The translations under genes and the position numbers were made by a program. DNA of 62,455 nt from contig CANMLW010000019.1 of assembly GCA_947498705.1 (NCBI GenBank), forward strand, positions 1 through 62,455, given 5' to 3'. Shown piece by piece: positions 25,980-36,100 of this stretch (position 1 is its first letter; the number at the start of each line of letters is the position of its first letter). The notes under the pieces are model-generated. The model searched no databases, was not told where the DNA came from, and was given only the letters and a program-made list of their open reading frames with translations. Origin of the DNA: an uncultured Aquimarina sp. Its GTDB lineage: Bacteria; Bacteroidota; Bacteroidia; Flavobacteriales; Flavobacteriaceae.

Positions 25980-28900
25980 TTAAAGAGTTATTTTTTTGGT
26001 TACATCAGGAAGCTTAAACAGATGTTTTGTCATCATATTTTCACCAAAAATCTTTTGTAGATAAAAAATCAATTCTTCAGCATCTTCTTTGGTAAATACT
26101 ATAGGAGGTTTAATCTTAAGTACATTATGATCCGGACCATCTGTACTCATCAAAATACCATGATCTTTCATTCTGTTCACCAGATAATCAGCTTCATCAG
26201 CTAATGGATTCATTGCTTCATCGACCAATTCGAACCCAAGGAATAACCCTTCTCCTCTAACATTCCCAATGATCGGAAACTGCTTGGCCAGCTTATTCAA
26301 TTCCCATTTTAGAAATTCTCCTACTAATAATGCATTTTCTTGTAATTTTTCGCGTTTTATGGTTCTTAAAACTTCTAGGCCTATAGCGCAGGAAACAGGG
26401 TTTCCTCCAAACGTATTAAAATACTCCATCCCATTAGCAAATTTATCTGCCACATCCTGTGTACAAACTACTGCTGCAATCGGATGCCCATTTCCTAATG
26501 GTTTACCTATGGTTACTATATCGGGCACTACATTATGTAATTGAAAACCCCAAAAAGTTTTTCCCACTCGTCCGCAGCCCACTTGCACCTCATCAGAAAT
26601 ACAAAGTCCTCCTGCTTCTCTTACATACTTATATGCTTGAGCAAGAAATCCATTAGGAAGTTCTATTTGTCCTCCACAACTTATTATTGGTTCTACAATC
26701 AAAGCTCCAACACCTCTTCCTTTGGCATGGATTCTCTCTATTTGTAATTGCACCTCTTTTGCATACTTTTTTCCTGTGTTTTCTCCTCTATACTTCCCTC
26801 TATAAGAATCGGGTAACGGAAAAACATGTGTGTGCTCGGGTGCACCTTCTCCTCCTTTGCCATCAAATTTATAAGAACTAATATCTACGCAAGCATTGGT
26901 ATTACCATGGTACCCTACTTCAGACACTATCATATCTTTTTCTTTGGTAACGGCTTTTACCATTCTTAAAGCCAACTCATTCGCTTCACTTCCAGAATTC
27001 ACAAAATGTACCACACTTAACTCTGCTGGTAACGTTTTTAAAAGCTCTTTGGCTAACTCATTAATGTTTTCATGTAAATAACGAGAATTGGTATTAATAA
27101 GCGCCATTTGTTCTTGACCTGCACTAACTACTCCTCTATGTTCATGCCCTACATGTGCAACATTATTAACGGTATCAAGGTATTTTTGACCATATTGATC
27201 CATTAAAAACTGCCCATTTCCTCGAACCATCTTGATAGGTTCTTTATATTGAAGACTTAAACTTTTTCCCAGGTATTTTTTTCGAAAAGACACTAGTTCC
27301 TCATTAGATACTTCTTCTCTCTTTTCTAACTCATCTAATTTGAATAATAAATTAGGATCTGGGCATAAGCTTTTCCATAAACCTATCTGGTTAACGCTTG
27401 CTACTCCAGGAAAATCTTCTTTGTAATCTAACAACGAATGCAGAATTTGAAAATGCAGGTGAGAAGGCCAGTTTCCATTCTCGGGATAATCCCCCAGTTT
27501 ACCAATACATTCTCCCTTTTTTATGGTACCTCCAACTTGCTTTTTCTTTACACAATCCAATGTAAGATGTCCATATAAGGTATAAAACTCTATGTTATGA
27601 ATCTTATGTTTTAGAACAATTAAACCTCCGTACTCTTTGTCTCCTTCTTTTTTAACAGAAATAACAATCTCACCATCAAATAGTGAGTGTACAAAAGTAC
27701 CTACCGGTAACCAAAAATCTATTCCTAAATGAGTGCTTCTACTTTCTCTACCATTATTTCCTACTTTATTATAAGATGCCGCAGTATATAGGGCTCTGGA
27801 TTCCAAATATCCTCCAGCAATAATCTTATCGGGGTTTTGTTTTTGTAATTGTCCAATTTTAAATTGAAAGACCTCTAAGTCATTTACATCTTGCTGATGT
27901 CCTATCCAGGTACTTGCTATACTTAAGTCTATGGGGTGAACTTCATTTTTATATACGGTAGGAAATAACTCTGATAGCTTGAAATGAGCATGACTTGCCC
28001 ATTCTTTAAACGCTACTTCCTGGGGGTGAGCTACAAACCCACATGCCTCTCTAAAGCTATAAAGTGCGTATTCTTCGCTTACATTACGCCATTTTTCAAG
28101 TACTTCTAGAGCAGACCTCTCACTTATCAGTAAATACTCATTACCTGGTTCTTTTATTTTATTAAGTGCAGATTTGGTCACTGATATTACCAAACGCATT
28201 GCAATAGCATTATACAAGTGATCTAACTCTTCTTCTAGTAAAGGAAAAGTAGAATTATATCCCTTAATCACTGGTAAAGAAGCCTCTAACGGGTCTAAAT
28301 GATTCATAATCGCATAAGCGCATGCTATTGCGACATCATTAATAATTTGGGTATGAATAGCATCTCCATAGTCTATTGCTGCCTTTACTACAGGGTTTAA
28401 AAAATCATCAGATACAATAACATTATTGTCATTTGCATCATTATGTACAACAGCTTTTCTTAATTCTGAATAGGAATCAAATTTTGCTCTAAATCTTCTT
28501 TGAAAATGAGATATTATTTTTTTCTCTTTTTGAGAAAATAAACGAACATGTTTTGCTGTCCATAGGGACTGTGCAATATCCCATTCGAATTGACGATGAG
28601 CTTCCATATGGTCAAACCCATATAATGCTTTGGTTAGTAGGCCACATTGCTCACCCAAACTATATCTTAAATCGTCTAATTGAGGATTTACACTACTCCA
28701 CACTCTTCCAGAAATCCACGATAGTAATCGCACCTTCCTATTGTTACCATGGGTATCGACAATTTCTGAAACTGTTCTGCCATGAATATCTCTTATCACC
28801 TTGGGAGCAATAATATTTACCTCTCCTTCCTCTACATATTGCAATAGTTCTTGCTGAAAATCTAAATAGTTTTCGTCCTCATCTGGGCGTGATATTTTTA

Positions 28901-29051
28901 GAATATACCCTTCTTCATCAGATACTTTAATCCTAAAATTAAAATCTATTTCTCCCGGAAGCGGTGTTACACACCCTTCTATATCAAACAACTCCTGTGC
29001 GATTTCTTTTGCTTGATCCGCTGTAACCTGTAATGCTGAATATCCTACCAT
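25980..29051 (-). CDS. Fusion: hydroxylysine-kinase-like / M23 peptidase-like / class III aminotransferase-like phospho-lyase
   Basis: 1023 residues, no signal peptide, apparently cytoplasmic. Residues ~1-345 are an APH-type kinase resembling hydroxylysine kinase (HYKK/AGPHD1), with H203-x-D205-x4-N210 and the metal-binding DYGD. Residues ~425-560 are an M23-like (LytM) domain with the zinc pattern H441/D445 and H531-L-H533. Residues ~590-1015 are a class III PLP enzyme closest in look to ETNPPL/PHYKPL (NNVAHVGHEH, NTNSRYLHENI, NSGSEANELA), with PLP lysine K850. Kinase plus phospho-lyase would phosphorylate an amino alcohol (5-hydroxylysine or ethanolamine) and eliminate phosphate and ammonia. 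Its ATG directly follows the GH63 stop. The role of the M23 part is unclear. Confidence 0.88.
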   Translation of the reverse strand: MVGYSALQVTADQAKEIAQELFDIEGCVTPLPGEIDFNFRIKVSDEEGYILKISRPDEDENYLDFQQELLQYVEEGEVNIIAPKVIRDIHGRTVSEIVDTHGNNRKVRLLSWISGRVWSSVNPQLDDLRYSLGEQCGLLTKALYGFDHMEAHRQFEWDIAQSLWTAKHVRLFSQKEKKIISHFQRRFRAKFDSYSELRKAVVHNDANDNNVIVSDDFLNPVVKAAIDYGDAIHTQIINDVAIACAYAIMNHLDPLEASLPVIKGYNSTFPLLEEELDHLYNAIAMRLVISVTKSALNKIKEPGNEYLLISERSALEVLEKWRNVSEEYALYSFREACGFVAHPQEVAFKEWASHAHFKLSELFPTVYKNEVHPIDLSIASTWIGHQQDVNDLEVFQFKIGQLQKQNPDKIIAGGYLESRALYTAASYNKVGNNGRESRSTHLGIDFWLPVGTFVHSLFDGEIVISVKKEGDKEYGGLIVLKHKIHNIEFYTLYGHLTLDCVKKKQVGGTIKKGECIGKLGDYPENGNWPSHLHFQILHSLLDYKEDFPGVASVNQIGLWKSLCPDPNLLFKLDELEKREEVSNEELVSFRKKYLGKSLSLQYKEPIKMVRGNGQFLMDQYGQKYLDTVNNVAHVGHEHRGVVSAGQEQMALINTNSRYLHENINELAKELLKTLPAELSVVHFVNSGSEANELALRMVKAVTKEKDMIVSEVGYHGNTNACVDISSYKFDGKGGEGAPEHTHVFPLPDSYRGKYRGENTGKKYAKEVQLQIERIHAKGRGVGALIVEPIISCGGQIELPNGFLAQAYKYVREAGGLCISDEVQVGCGRVGKTFWGFQLHNVVPDIVTIGKPLGNGHPIAAVVCTQDVADKFANGMEYFNTFGGNPVSCAIGLEVLRTIKREKLQENALLVGEFLKWELNKLAKQFPIIGNVRGEGLFLGFELVDEAMNPLADEADYLVNRMKDHGILMSTDGPDHNVLKIKPPIVFTKEDAEELIFYLQKIFGENMMTKHLFKLPDVTKKITL

Positions 29052-31094
29052 CTAATCTTTCATTATTAACATTAATATATGTGATGCACTCCAACTAAAG
29101 TTATGTGCGTGTAACCCTTCACCCGTTATTGGGTGATAATTTTCTCTTATCGCTTTTCCTTTTCCCAGAATTCCTTCTGCACCCTTTATAATTTGCTTAG
29201 TTGCCTTATCTGCAAGATTATCATAACCATAATTACGAAGTCCCCGAACTCCAAAATAAGCTTGATCCAACCAGTTTGGTCCTCTCCAATACCCTTTTAA
29301 CGGATCAAACTTTGGGTGATCTGCACTCATAGTTTGAAAAGGTACTTTGGTATAAAACTTATTAGGGTCCATCATTCTATTTTTCACAGCATCTGCCTGT
29401 TCTTTTGTTGCTACATTTGCCCACAACGCAGTCCAACCTTCACTTCCTTCTCCTTTAACAAAATCGGTACCTTCTAGGTTGGTGTCATAAAACCATCCAT
29501 CCTTTGTATCATAAAATTGTTCCTGAATAGCACTTTTTAGTTTTTTTGCCTCTAGTGTATAACGTTCTACATCATCTGTATGGTTTAGGGCATTGGCTAG
29601 TATGATTAAATAATGTTTTTCTGCGTATAGGTAAGCATTTAAATCAACACTTTCTTGATTTAATGAATACGCTCCTTCAGAATTCTTAAGGATTTTTGAG
29701 TTATCGAACCTTATGGCATTATCCATACCACTCTCCCATTTGGCAGCAACCAAACTACCATCGGTTGATCCATATTCGCATAGACCATCTTGATCATGAT
29801 CTCGATTTTCATACCACCAATAGTGGTATTTCTTTAATTTGGGGTATAATTCTTCCACAAAATTGATATCCTTATCCTTTTCAAATATTTTGACAACTGC
29901 CCATGCTGATAATGGTGGTTTTGTATCTCTATAATTGTGATTTTCTATACTAGTATCTCTATACACACAATCTGCTACAAAGCCGTCCTCATCCTGAAAC
30001 TCGAACATAAGCTTTACTTGCTTTTTTGCTAAGTCTATATTATAAAAGGCCAAACCAACAGCATGTTTCCAGGAGTCCCAAGACCAAAAACCGTTAAACC
30101 ACTTATAATGATAACTAGGAAACAACCCTTCATATTTTATCTCACCGGCAGGAATACGCCAGTTATTTTGTAATGTCAAATGCGATTTAGCAATGACCTC
30201 TTTATATCTATAGTCCTTAAAGTTAATATTTATATTTTCTGTTAGGGCTTTTAATTGATTATTTTTTTCATTTTTTCTAACATCTTTAGCTTTATTACAA
30301 TCTAATTCAATTATAGCGAGCTTTTCTTTATCCCATGAATAGTTCGAAAATATAAACGTTTGAGAAATTACTATTTCCTTAGACTGATTAGGTTCTAAAA
30401 CAACTCTTTTCGAAGAAGTTACATATGAACTATCGGTATTTGTAACTTTTATTTCTCTAGGAAATAAGATATGTCCAATTGCATCTGTTTTCGATGATTT
30501 AATGGTTACCTCATTATTATTTGCAGACAAACTAAGTCCATCTGCCAAAATGGGTTGGTTACTCCAACTAATCAATAAATTTTGAGTGGTTGCGCCTACA
30601 TTTTGTATGGTAGATCGTTGTATTGCGGTATGTCCAGAACTAAAAATCAATTCTTGTGTTAACTCTATATTGTTATTCACAAACTGCTGTTCTAGATGGC
30701 TTGCATAGCTTTTACTTGTGTGCTCACTCCATTTAACAGGTTTATTTTTATCACTTTGTATTAAAAGTTGAGAAAGCATTGCACTACTCCATACCCCGTT
30801 TTGTTGTGTCATTAAGAAAGGACCCGAGAACCCTTGCCCTACAGTAATACTATCTGGTATACTGTAGGCAAACCAAGCTCCCTGATCAGAGAACATCAAC
30901 ATCTCTTTATCCTTCTTATGCTTTGGAGTACCTATATAATTAAGTATATCCATACTTGTGATTAAATACTCTTCTGGGGTTTCCTTTACTACAGTAGAAA
31001 ATTCTGGAGATTCTTTTAATGTAGTCTCCTGTTTGCACCCCAAACAAAAGATTAAAAACAGTATTGACAGATAACCTAATTTATTATTCATCAT
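29052..31094 (-). CDS. GH63-type alpha-glucosidase, lipoprotein
   Basis: 680 residues. The lipobox CLGC puts the lipid on C20. Residues ~25-270 form an N-terminal beta domain. The rest is an (alpha/alpha)6 barrel with KWFNGFWSWDSWKHA, LCEYGSTDGS...KWESGMDNAIRFD and KGYWRGPNWLDQAYFGVRG, the conserved aromatic/acidic blocks of GH63 and related GH37 trehalases. I prefer GH63 (YgjK-like or MGH1-like) because the trehalase signatures are not exact. The E. coli GH63 enzyme YgjK prefers alpha-glucosides, and its glycosynthase variant makes Glc-alpha-1,2-Gal (recalled knowledge). The start (31094 or 31091) overlaps the epimerase stop. Substrate unproven. Confidence 0.85.
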   Translation of the reverse strand: MMNNKLGYLSILFLIFCLGCKQETTLKESPEFSTVVKETPEEYLITSMDILNYIGTPKHKKDKEMLMFSDQGAWFAYSIPDSITVGQGFSGPFLMTQQNGVWSSAMLSQLLIQSDKNKPVKWSEHTSKSYASHLEQQFVNNNIELTQELIFSSGHTAIQRSTIQNVGATTQNLLISWSNQPILADGLSLSANNNEVTIKSSKTDAIGHILFPREIKVTNTDSSYVTSSKRVVLEPNQSKEIVISQTFIFSNYSWDKEKLAIIELDCNKAKDVRKNEKNNQLKALTENININFKDYRYKEVIAKSHLTLQNNWRIPAGEIKYEGLFPSYHYKWFNGFWSWDSWKHAVGLAFYNIDLAKKQVKLMFEFQDEDGFVADCVYRDTSIENHNYRDTKPPLSAWAVVKIFEKDKDINFVEELYPKLKKYHYWWYENRDHDQDGLCEYGSTDGSLVAAKWESGMDNAIRFDNSKILKNSEGAYSLNQESVDLNAYLYAEKHYLIILANALNHTDDVERYTLEAKKLKSAIQEQFYDTKDGWFYDTNLEGTDFVKGEGSEGWTALWANVATKEQADAVKNRMMDPNKFYTKVPFQTMSADHPKFDPLKGYWRGPNWLDQAYFGVRGLRNYGYDNLADKATKQIIKGAEGILGKGKAIRENYHPITGEGLHAHNFSWSASHILMLIMKD

Positions 31095-31989
31095 CTTTTA
31101 TTTTAATTACCCAAGTCACATTATATTCTTCTCCTGCATTCAACACCTGTAACCCAAACTTATTATTAAAGCTATTCGATGGTCCTGTAACAGGTTCTAT
31201 TGCAATAGCGTCTATCCCTTCTGGAGTATAGATTTGTAAATAATTTTCATGAGAAGAAGAACGTATATTAACGCAATAATCTGGTGTTCTAAAATCTACT
31301 TCGTTATTATTAAGAACATAACAATCATCAAAACTCTTCCCTCTAACCTGTATCTCTCCATTAAGATTTATATCATCTACCTTAACAGGAATCATTTTTT
31401 CATCAAAAGATATTTTTTTATTACTGTCTACAGATAAAAAACTATGGTATAAATCTGTACTCCAGAAATAAGGGTGCCATCCAATATTAAAAGGGAATGC
31501 TTTTTCATCTTTATTCTTTACAATTACCTTCAATTCGAGTGTACTTTGTCTTAAAATATAGGTTAAGTACAACGTATAATAGAACGGAAAACCTTTTACT
31601 TTTTCGACCTCATCGTAACTTAAAGTGATTGAAGCATAATCATCACAAGTCTCCTCATCGACCAATCTAAAAGTTTTATTATATACCAAACCATGCAGCG
31701 CATTATTTTCTTCTTTAGAGTTTACCTCTAATGAATACTGATTTTGTCCAAAAGTATACTCTCCATTTTCTACCCTATTCGTAAAAGGGAATAAAATCGC
31801 AGATGCGTACGACACATCATAACTTAGAGGGTATAGATTTTTAATTATCATTTGGTTATCTAGTAACAATTCTTGCAAACTACCGCCTAAACGAATAGCA
31901 ATTTTTGCTTGTGATTTATTATCTGTGCTTTTTAATTCAACTTGATCCAGGTTTGAGTTTTCATCCTGTACATGATCAATCTTAAACAT
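31084..31989 (-). CDS. Aldose 1-epimerase family protein (GalM-like)
   Basis: 301 residues, no signal peptide. It shows the galactose mutarotase fold pattern: NRVENGEYTF near the N-terminus, NALHGLVY with the catalytic-type His, GWHPYF, and IAIEPVTGPSNSFN near the C-terminus with the conserved Glu. It interconverts alpha and beta anomers of galactose or a related aldose. It is second in the operon, 14 bases after the gntR stop and overlapping the GH63 start. The context argues for galactose: beta-galactosidase yields the beta anomer and galactokinase needs alpha. Confidence 0.88.
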   Translation of the reverse strand: MFKIDHVQDENSNLDQVELKSTDNKSQAKIAIRLGGSLQELLLDNQMIIKNLYPLSYDVSYASAILFPFTNRVENGEYTFGQNQYSLEVNSKEENNALHGLVYNKTFRLVDEETCDDYASITLSYDEVEKVKGFPFYYTLYLTYILRQSTLELKVIVKNKDEKAFPFNIGWHPYFWSTDLYHSFLSVDSNKKISFDEKMIPVKVDDINLNGEIQVRGKSFDDCYVLNNNEVDFRTPDYCVNIRSSSHENYLQIYTPEGIDAIAIEPVTGPSNSFNNKFGLQVLNAGEEYNVTWVIKIKDDE

Positions 31990-32003
31990 ACTTTTCTATT
32001 TAA

Positions 32004-33002
32004 TTATAATGAGTTTCTTAAAATTAAAGTATTCGGATTTTCTATTTTTAATCGCTCTTTATTTTTAATCATCTGCGCTAATCTTTCTCCCATTTTATTA
32101 AAGTCGGTAGAAATAGTAGTAATCCCATCTTCGACAATTTCTTTCAACAACGTATCATTATAAGAAATGATACCTATATCATGAGACAGAGTTAATCTTT
32201 TTTCTTTAATCTTTTTTATAATTAATATTAAATTTCTATCATCTGGTATTAAATATACTTCTCCTTTATTTGGATCTCTTTCGTTTAGGGTAGCTATTAC
32301 CTCATGCTCAAATTTATTTTGCTTACAAAACGATGTAAAACCATTATACATCCCTATGGGTTGTTTTTCTTCAGGAAAAAGTAGTACCAATTTTTTGTAT
32401 TTCTTTAGAAGTTCTACTCCATCTAAGAGTCCATTAAACATATCTTTCTCAAAATTTTGATAAATCGTTGGATACTTGGACAACTCCTCATGATATTGAT
32501 CTAAAATAAATACTTTATCATTTGGGAGTTTTTCTATAACACTATCAATATCTTTAAGATTTGCAGGCATAATTACATAGTGATTATAATCTCCTAAATT
32601 ATCGTAGATCAATTTACTAAATACGCTATGATTAAAATGATGAAAAAATATATCTACTACCACATTTTCTTCTAAGTTGCTTAAAAATGAGTTGTACAAA
32701 TCTTCTTTAAAAGCATTTAATTCATCGAACAGTAAAAATATTTTCTGTTTTGTTCGAATATCTTCACTTTTTATATAATACCCTTTTCCCGGAATAGACT
32801 GTACAATACCTCTTACTTTTAACTCATTATAAGCCAACATCACTGTATCTCTAGAAAGAGAAAATCTATTTCGAATACTATTTATAGAGGGTAATTTATC
32901 TCCTCTTTTTACATGACCGTCTACAATTGCGTTTTCTATCGATGCAATAATTTGTTTGTATTTCGGTACTCCAAGATTTGATTGTATAGATATAATACTC
33001 AT
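32004..33002 (-). CDS. GntR-type regulator with a LacI-like sensor domain
   Basis: 332 residues. The N-terminal winged HTH (about 10-78) has GDKLPSINSIRNRFSLSRDTVMLAY, a GntR signature. The remaining ~255 residues resemble the periplasmic-binding-protein-like sensor of LacI/AraR regulators (IGIISYNDT near 280-290). It is the first gene of the minus-strand galactose operon and divergent from susC, so it probably controls both arms in response to a sugar or glycan product. A strong promoter element lies so close to the ATG that the message may be leaderless. Confidence 0.9.
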   Translation of the reverse strand: MSIISIQSNLGVPKYKQIIASIENAIVDGHVKRGDKLPSINSIRNRFSLSRDTVMLAYNELKVRGIVQSIPGKGYYIKSEDIRTKQKIFLLFDELNAFKEDLYNSFLSNLEENVVVDIFFHHFNHSVFSKLIYDNLGDYNHYVIMPANLKDIDSVIEKLPNDKVFILDQYHEELSKYPTIYQNFEKDMFNGLLDGVELLKKYKKLVLLFPEEKQPIGMYNGFTSFCKQNKFEHEVIATLNERDPNKGEVYLIPDDRNLILIIKKIKEKRLTLSHDIGIISYNDTLLKEIVEDGITTISTDFNKMGERLAQMIKNKERLKIENPNTLILRNSL

Positions 33003-33006
33003 ATCG

Positions 33007-33036
33007 CAAATATAAGATTATTTTTTAATTAACAAA
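33007..33036 (-). promoter_or_regulatory. Promoter of the gntR-gal operon
   Basis: On the minus strand TATATTTG (33014-33007) is a perfect TAnnTTTG. TTTG (33036-33033) lies 18 bases upstream. The -7 element ends only four bases before the gntR ATG (33002), so transcription should begin at or near the start codon. Confidence 0.6.
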
Positions 33037-33060
33037 CTGGTAGGTACAGGTTGGTTATTT
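33034..33060. promoter_or_regulatory. Candidate GntR operator
   Basis: The region around AACTGGTAGGTACAGGTTGG contains an imperfect dyad, CTGGTA-GG-TACAGG (4 of 6 positions symmetric), in the gntR-susC gap next to the gntR -33 element. Its GC content is above its surroundings. The match is weak. Confidence 0.25.
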
Positions 33061-33145
33061 GAAAATAAAAAAATACATTAGCCGTAATGTTTTAACTGTA
33101 AACACTTTACGAAAATCATTTTTATCAATTAAAAACAAAGTATTC

Positions 33146-36100
33146 ATGAAAGCAAAAAAACGGAAACACCGATGCTATTCATTTTTATTAACACTACTTG
33201 GTTTTACTTTATTAGGATTCACTCACGTCTCCCAAGCACAAAATATCGTAATCACGGGTACTGTTACCGAAAACAATAGCACATCTTCTCCTCTACCGGG
33301 AGTTAACATTACAGTAAAAGGTAATACCACAACTGGAACGCAAACAGACTTTGATGGTAAATACTCTATTGAGGTCGAAGGAACGCAAACTATTCTAGTA
33401 TTTCAATACTTAGGCTTTACCACAAAAGAGGTACTGGTAGGTAACCAAACAGTTATCGATGTAAGCCTGGAAATCGATTCACAAACATTAGATGAAATTG
33501 TAATCGTTGGTTATGGTACACAAAAACGAAGTGATATAACTGGGGCTATTAGCTCTATAAAAACTGAAGATTTAAACAACGTTGTTGTAACCAATCCTAT
33601 AGATGCTATACAAGGAAGGGTCTCTGGAATTAATGTAACCTCTTCTTCTGGTAGTCCGGGTGGAATAGCAGATATTATGATAAGAGGTACTGCAACTTTC
33701 GGCAACAACCAACCTTTATATATAGTAGATGGAGTACAAGCCGATCCTTATTTTATTGACCCTAATAACATAGCATCTATAGAGGTCTTAAAAGATGCCG
33801 CTTCTTCCGCGATTTACGGTACAAGAGCTGCCAATGGAGTAATTATAATATCTACTAAACAAGGAAACAAGCAGAAAACAAAAGTAGAAATCAACTCATC
33901 GGTAAGTATTAATACCATACGAAACGAAATGAAGTTATTAGATGCAGATGGGTATGTAAATGTTCACCGACAGATATACGAAAATGCAGGAGAAACATTA
34001 CCATCCTATGTAGAAAACCCTCCAAATGTAAACACAGATTGGATTGACGAAACTCATAAAGATGGAGTTCTTAATTTACTCAATGCCCGAATAACAGGTG
34101 GCTCTGAACATATAAATTACAGTATCGGAGGGAATTTTGCAGACGAAAAAGGTATTCTTATTGGCTCGTCTTTTACAAAAAAAGGATTAACTCTTAACCT
34201 GGGAACCTCTAAAGGAAAATTTAAGATATCTACAGGACTTAATTATAGTGAAACTAGAAGAGAAAATCATAAATTTTCTATTAGAGAAACGTATTTTATC
34301 TCTCCTTTAATCCCTGTTAGAGACACCACTAAAGAATCTGGTTTTGGGTACAATGACGAAGGTATGCCTGGTCATAGAAACCCTGTAGGTGATGATCATT
34401 TTCTTGAACAATACACTAAACTAAATTATTTTTTAGGAAACATCGATATAGGATATGAAATTCTAAAGGGATTAAACTTTAACGCTACCCTCTCTTTAGC
34501 TACTACAGATACTTATACCTACAATTTTCATGAACCATATAGAGTTACTAGAATAGAAGATGATGATGATATGTTTGCTTTTATTTCTGAGTATAACTCT
34601 AAATTTAGAAGAATCAACCAACAATATACCTTAAAATATGATTTCGAAATCAATAAGCATAAATTAGATGTTTTAGGAGGTTACCAGCGCATCAGCGAAC
34701 CTTTTAGAGAGACTTATGCCCAGGGAGAAGGATTTAAATTAGATGATAATGGAGATAGGATTCCTGCAATTATATTAGACCCTAGCTTCAATACCCTAAA
34801 TGCTTTTGCAGACGGCACCTACTCAGCAGAAGGTACCAATGCTACCTATAATTTAGTATCACAATTTGGTCGAATCAATTACGCCTTAGATGATAAATAT
34901 CTTTTTCAAGTAAGTATCCGTAGGGATGGAACTTCTAAATTCGGAAGTAATTATCGATATGGAACTTTCCCCTCTTTTGCAGCGGGATGGAAAATTACTG
35001 ATGAAAACTTTATGCAAAATCAAAACATTTTTGATTTCCTAAAATTAAGATATAGCTGGGGACAGGCTGGTAACGATGCTGCCTTGGGGTATTTTGATTA
35101 TATCGCTTTAATTAGTCAAGGAAAAGATCAGAATAACGGGGGGTATGTTTTTGGTGACCCACAAACATCTAATCAAGGTAGTATTGCAAGAAAGTTACCG
35201 AACAACGATTTACGCTGGGAAACAACTACTTCTTCAAATTTTGGATTGGATTTTGCAATGATGAAAAATCGATTAACCGGAGCCATCAATTATTACAACA
35301 GTACTACGGATGATTTATTAATTACTAAAGACTTCCCTTCTTCTGGAGGTGTTGAAAGTGATATTGTAAATATAGGAGAGTTTACTAATAATGGTATTGA
35401 AATAGAAGTTGGGTATACCAATCGAGATCATGAATTTAAATATGGGGCTTTTGCTACCTTTACCACTACAAAAACCGAGGTAACTAAATTAAGTAATGAA
35501 GATCAGGTACTAAGAGGTATTGGTTTATTATTTGGGTCTGATCATTTTGTAAATCAAACCAAAGTAGGTTATGAACCAGGTGCTTATTTCCTACCTGTTG
35601 CCGATGGAATCTTTCAAAATCAGGCAGAAATCGATGCTCACGGGGCACAGACAGATACTGCACAACCAGGAGATATACGATTTATAGATCAAAACAACGA
35701 TGGAGCCATTGATGAAGAGGATGAAGTTCATATGGGGTCTGCCATTCCTACCTATGAATATAGTTTAAACCTAAATGCAGAATATAAAGGATTTGATCTC
35801 AATGTATTTTTACAAGGTGTTGGAGGTAATAAAATCTATAACGGTAATGATTTCAGATTAATGAGTTTGGATACCGGAAGAAATTACAGAGAAGAAGCTC
35901 TAAACGCTTGGACTCCCAACAACACCAATACAAGTGTTCCAAGAGCAGTTCTTGGTGATCCCAATAGAAATAATCGAGCTTCTACCCGTTTCTTGGAAGA
36001 TGGTGATTATTTACGTGTAAAAACAATTCAGTTAGGGTATTCTATTCATCAAAATGTTTTAGAAAAAGTGCATTTTGATAAAATCAGAGTATACATCACT

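Noticed and set aside
26000..27250. Assignment of the C-terminal part of the fusion to an ordinary omega-aminotransferase
   Set aside because: Motifs such as NNVAHVGHEH and NTNSRYLHENI are those of the ETNPPL/PHYKPL phospho-lyase branch, and the kinase fusion supports this.
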